Source of the DNA: Astrothelium macrocarpum
Taxonomy: Eukaryota > Ascomycota > Dothideomycetes > Trypetheliales > Trypetheliaceae
NCBI GenBank assembly: GCA_021030915.1
Contig: JAGEMR010000097.1
Location: forward strand, 1 to 64,000
Length of the DNA stretch: 64,000 bases
Direction: 5' to 3'
This document shows positions 61,169-64,000 of the stretch, piece after piece (position 1 is the first letter of the stretch; every line of letters begins with the position of its first letter). The notes under the pieces are model-generated. The model was not told where the DNA came from, ran no database searches, and was given only the letters and a program-made list of their open reading frames with translations. The position numbers were made by a program, and so were the translations under genes.

Positions 61169-61699
61169 CTTTATTCATTGGGAAATCTGCTGTAGAAAGC
61201 GGTCTAATCTAGAGAATTCTAGCGTATTAAAGATTACTCGAACGGGATAGGCTGATTGCTGATCTTGGTGACAGATTATCTCGGCTGCGACGATGAGCGT
61301 GGGTGGCGAGTGCAGTGGCCAAGTTATGGCTAAGTCGTGCTCTGGATACTATCTACGTTTACTTGATTGGATGTTATGCACGGCTATCTTGGTAGAAGGA
61401 GAGATGATGTATATGGCGAGAAAATAATATCGAGGATCCCGGACGCTGCTGTTGAGTCTGGAAGCTGAAGTTCAGAGGCAGTGATACCGCGCGTTATCGG
61501 CGTCAAGAGACTGCGCACTGCCACAGGTGAGTAGCCTTGCCTAGCGGGCATAACTTGCACAATGTAAAGATTGTATCAAAATTGCGGGGCTGTATCTACT
61601 AGCTAGAAGCGGTAACGGCGATTGGCAGAAGGTACACATTTGCGTAGCGGCACTGCCCTTGATTGCCTTTTCTAGTCGCTATAAGGCTGATAATAGCTT
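61169..61699. other. 3' region of the receptor gene inside the unit
   Basis: Non-coding DNA between the receptor stop codon and the right repeat. No other gene is seen. Confidence 0.45.
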
Positions 61700-62021
61700 G
61701 ATAATGTGACGGTGACATTTTTCAGCTCAGCATTACGTGCACCGATGATTTTCAGACGCTGAGAACCTGGGGTTGTGGTGCAACTCTCACAACAGAATTC
61801 TGTAGTATAGGAAGGCTCTCAACTCATCAAGCAATAATGCGTCAACGCGACTGTAACTTTGACTTGCGAAGTGTCATCAAAGCTAGAAAATGGCGATTGT
61901 ATGTAGTCTATACAGCAGCGTAAAAATCTAAATACGAATGCATGCCTAAGAGCATTGTAAAGTCGAAGTACCTGCGGTTTGTCCCGTGTCGGGGAGTGTC
62001 CCGCGACGCGGGGACGGACGT
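61700..62021 (-). repeat. right terminal inverted repeat of the receptor unit
   Basis: Inverted match to 56917-57220. It ends GGGGACGGACGT followed by TA. The palindromic core GTCCCGCGACGCGGGGAC is better preserved here than on the left. Confidence 0.75.
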
Positions 62022-62023
62022 TA

Positions 62024-62321
62024 TAATTAATGTGTCACCGTTGTAACACCTATTCTCCAGCGGGAAATTCCTGTGCGACTAGAATTACTGCAATGTTGGG
62101 CTCGCTGTCGATCGATTTATTGGTGCCATCAATCGCCCTTTCCGCAACTCCCCCCTGTTCATTTGTGAACATCCATATCTCCTAGATTTTCGGAGCTATA
62201 CTATCATAGTATAGTAAAGAAAGAACATAGCTCCAAGCTTTAAAGGCCACTTTAACCTGAGGTAGATGTAATCTGTGAGTTTTGCCGGACAGGGAGAGGG
62301 CCACCAGGCATACGAGCAAAA
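62024..62321. other. spacer with a short palindrome
   Basis: It separates the receptor unit from the mariner element. It includes a hairpin, CTATACTA (62196-62203) with TAGTATAG (62207-62214), bracketed by GGAGCTAT and ATAGCTCC. No gene. Confidence 0.5.
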
Positions 62322-62323
62322 TA

Positions 62324-62406
62324 AGTGGCACAATCAAATCCGCGTTCCTCCTTCAACCCCACCAAATTTACTAGTAAACAGTGGGAGATTCTGGTAATTT
62401 CATCAC
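62324..62406 (+). repeat. left TIR of the mariner element
   Basis: Begins AGTGGCACAATCAAATCCGC and is the reverse complement of 63672-63753 with a handful of differences. Confidence 0.88.
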
Positions 62407-62444
62407 AACACATTGAATTCAAATGCTAGCTAGCTCTCATCTTA

Positions 62445-63611
62445 TTAATATTTGGTGGAGAGACCTTGATTATCCAAACAAGCGTGCAAACGATCTTGCA
62501 TAGTCAATACTTGAGTGTTAATCTCATCTTGACTTAATTGATTCCATTCGTATTGAATCGCCCTGACAAGCTGTTCCTGAGTAAGGCACTTACGATGGTT
62601 TACTCGAATTCGCTGCTTGATAATTCTCCATATCGTCTCAATAATGCTGAAGTCAGGGCTGTAAGGGCAATTTGTATATGTCTTGATTCCATATTTTTGC
62701 TTGAAAGTTACAACAGGATTGTGCTTAGATCGATTTCCATGAGCACTATCTCCATCCTCTTCAAGGACAAAGTACTCTCGCTGTTGCTGAGGTGCCTTGG
62801 CTTGATATGCATGAAGGGCAGGCAAATAGATATTCTCCAAGATTTCGATATATTGCTCTTGTGTAAGATTGCCAGCTCCTTCTTGATCCCAGTACAAATG
62901 CAATTCAGTCTTGAAATCCCAGCCAACGGCAGCCCAATAGTGTAATGTGGTGTTATTTCTTTGAGATTTGAACTGCATACAATTAGGTTCACAGCGCTGC
63001 CACCACTGCCTGGTGACCCAGCAGTGACTTTCTTGGCCAATAGCAAAATGAGTCTCATCAGAGAAGTGTACAAGCTTCCAATCCTCATCTTTCCAGCCAA
63101 GGTGATCTCGTGCAAAGTTGATTCGTTTCTCTTTTGATTTTGGCTTAATATATCGCCCCCAGCATGCTTTGCAGCGATGATAGCCTCGTTCAGCAAGTCG
63201 TCTCCTTAGTGTGCTTGCTGAACAAGAAAGATTCAGCTGAAGACACACACTTGGAAGTGTCAAAGCGCGGTGCTCAAAACTGAATGTAATCCAACAAAGA
63301 ATAGCTGTAATAAACGTATAGCTAAGATTTCGGTGGCGACCTGGCTTTGTAACTGGATCTGTGTGCCTGGGAGTTGTGTTTTGGAGATGACGATACGCAG
63401 TAGAACGAGGATAATCAAGTGCTTGAAGCACTTTGGTTTTGGATCGACGATAAGATGGTGAGTAATTGTCTTCGACTTCAAAGGCTTGCTTCAAAGCAGC
63501 TCGGCGAGGTGTGCGAACGACCTTATTTGGCTGACGAGGTAGCAGCTCACAATCAGGCGTTAGTAATTCACGTGTATTGGCATAGCCATAAAGATTGCAG
63601 CTTACCACCAT
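62445..63611 (-). CDS. Tc1/mariner-family DDE transposase
   Basis: A single exon of 388 residues. The start at 63611 (MVVSCNLYGYANTRE) is the first ATG; an in-frame TTG lies upstream. A helix-turn-helix region comes first (SKTKVLQALDYPRSTAYRHL), then a second one (CSASTLRRRLAERGYHRCKA). The catalytic triad can be read: Asp in LVHFSDETHFAIG, Asp in VLEEDGDSAHGN and Glu in YSPDFSIIETIW. The enzyme cuts and pastes the element into TA sites in the nucleus. No stop or frameshift interrupts it, so it may be active. It fills most of the space between the inverted repeats. Confidence 0.9.
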   Translation of the reverse strand: MVVSCNLYGYANTRELLTPDCELLPRQPNKVVRTPRRAALKQAFEVEDNYSPSYRRSKTKVLQALDYPRSTAYRHLQNTTPRHTDPVTKPGRHRNLSYTFITAILCWITFSFEHRALTLPSVCLQLNLSCSASTLRRRLAERGYHRCKACWGRYIKPKSKEKRINFARDHLGWKDEDWKLVHFSDETHFAIGQESHCWVTRQWWQRCEPNCMQFKSQRNNTTLHYWAAVGWDFKTELHLYWDQEGAGNLTQEQYIEILENIYLPALHAYQAKAPQQQREYFVLEEDGDSAHGNRSKHNPVVTFKQKYGIKTYTNCPYSPDFSIIETIWRIIKQRIRVNHRKCLTQEQLVRAIQYEWNQLSQDEINTQVLTMQDRLHACLDNQGLSTKY

Positions 63612-63671
63612 AGTTGAATGAGACGAAATCAAATGAAATCAAACGAACGAGATATGTGGACAAAATATGTG

Positions 63672-63753
63672 GGTGAAATTACCCAGAATCTCCCACTGTT
63701 TACTAGCAATTTTGGTGGGGTTGATGGGGGAACGCGGATTTGGTTGTCCCACT
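63672..63753 (-). repeat. right TIR of the mariner element
   Basis: Inverted partner of 62324-62406; ends GGTTGTCCCACT before TA. Confidence 0.88.
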
Positions 63754-64000
63754 TAATTTGGAACCATGCCTGGTGTGCAGAAATGTGGGCCGTGCAGAAG
63801 GTGGCGTTGACTCCTAGCTCTGACAAGTTCTGCTTGCGGACGCGTCGCATTTCGCGTTCTTTTCTCAACACTCTCCTCAACATTTTTCTTCCGCATTCTT
63901 TTTCCTCAATGCTATGATGCACAAGCAACAATGAAAATCAGTTCACAGTGTGAAACTCATAAGCTGCATTTCCATGATTACTTTCGTCGATCGCATAAAA

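Larger units (their letters stand above)
56917..62021 (+). mobile_element. 5.1-kb TIR-flanked unit carrying a HET-NB-ARC-TPR gene
   Basis: The left repeat (56917 to about 57220) and the inverted right repeat (about 61700-62021) align over about 300 bp. They are nearly identical in the outer ~80 bp (GGGACAAACCGCAGG, TACTTCGACTTTACAATGCT) and patchy inside (ACAGTCGCGTTG, ATTATTGCTTGA). Both outer ends abut TA, as expected for TA-targeting DNA transposons such as Tc1/mariner and Fot1/pogo relatives. The only gene inside is the receptor; no transposase is present. It is either a non-autonomous element that captured an NLR gene, or a receptor gene caught between two inverted MITE copies. Confidence 0.6.
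62324..63753 (-). mobile_element. intact Tc1/mariner-type element
   Basis: 1430 bp bounded by TA on both sides (62322-62323 and 63754-63755). Inverted repeats of about 83 bp (62324-62406 and 63672-63753) start AGTGG and contain CAGAATCTCCCACTGTTTACTAG on the inner side, with few mismatches. One transposase gene fills the interior. All parts needed for an autonomous element are present. Confidence 0.9.

Noticed and set aside
1..64000. CRISPR arrays, bacterial operons or a prokaryotic replicon
   Set aside because: No spaced repeats of that kind; spliceosomal introns and fungal gene families throughout.

Overview
The window is nuclear DNA of a filamentous ascomycete (Pezizomycotina). The genes have short GT-AG introns of about 48-103 nt, often with CTAAC-type branch points. 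They include typical fungal families (HET, NACHT-ankyrin, DUF3435, DUF7492, alcohol acetyltransferase). Gene-rich balanced DNA alternates abruptly with gene-free, extremely AT-rich blocks that look like repeats degraded by repeat-induced point mutation (RIP). I cannot name the species.

Layout. 1-5.4 kb: AT-rich repeat graveyard with a few spared GC islands (a 66-bp inverted pair, a 31-bp direct pair) and a 0.7-kb element with inverted ends. 5.6-17.1 kb: two codirectional NLR-like receptor genes, both NACHT-ankyrin; the second adds a HeLo/SesA-like N terminus, a cysteine-rich insertion and a C-terminal hydrophobic tail. 18.7-38.3 kb: an ordinary housekeeping segment with an aquaglyceroporin, a sugar transporter, a probable mitochondrial protein, SYF2, a COQ11-like reductase, YAF9, a FAD oxidoreductase, SQT1/AAMP, an LRR-like protein, a CCDC97 protein and a conserved fungal protein. 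38.3-41.8 kb: no recognisable gene. 41.8-47.8 kb: an alcohol acetyltransferase interrupted by one TAG, a short-chain ketoreductase and an O-methyltransferase, resembling leftovers of a secondary-metabolite locus. 48.4-49.8 kb: a second AT-rich block.

50.0-63.8 kb is the most unusual part. An intact five-exon DUF3435 tyrosine recombinase, the family that includes the 'captains' of Starship giant transposons, stands directly after the AT-rich block. It is followed on the same strand by an unknown protein, a DUF7492 secreted protein and a complete HET-NB-ARC-TPR receptor gene. The receptor carries eight nearly identical 42-residue TPR units and sits between ~300-bp inverted repeats with TA at both outer ends, giving a 5.1-kb transposon-like unit. 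An intact Tc1/mariner element with its own 83-bp inverted repeats lies 300 bp further on.

The exon-intron models were built by hand. Each was required to keep phase and rebuild family motifs across the joins. Family names come from recognised motifs, not from database searches.
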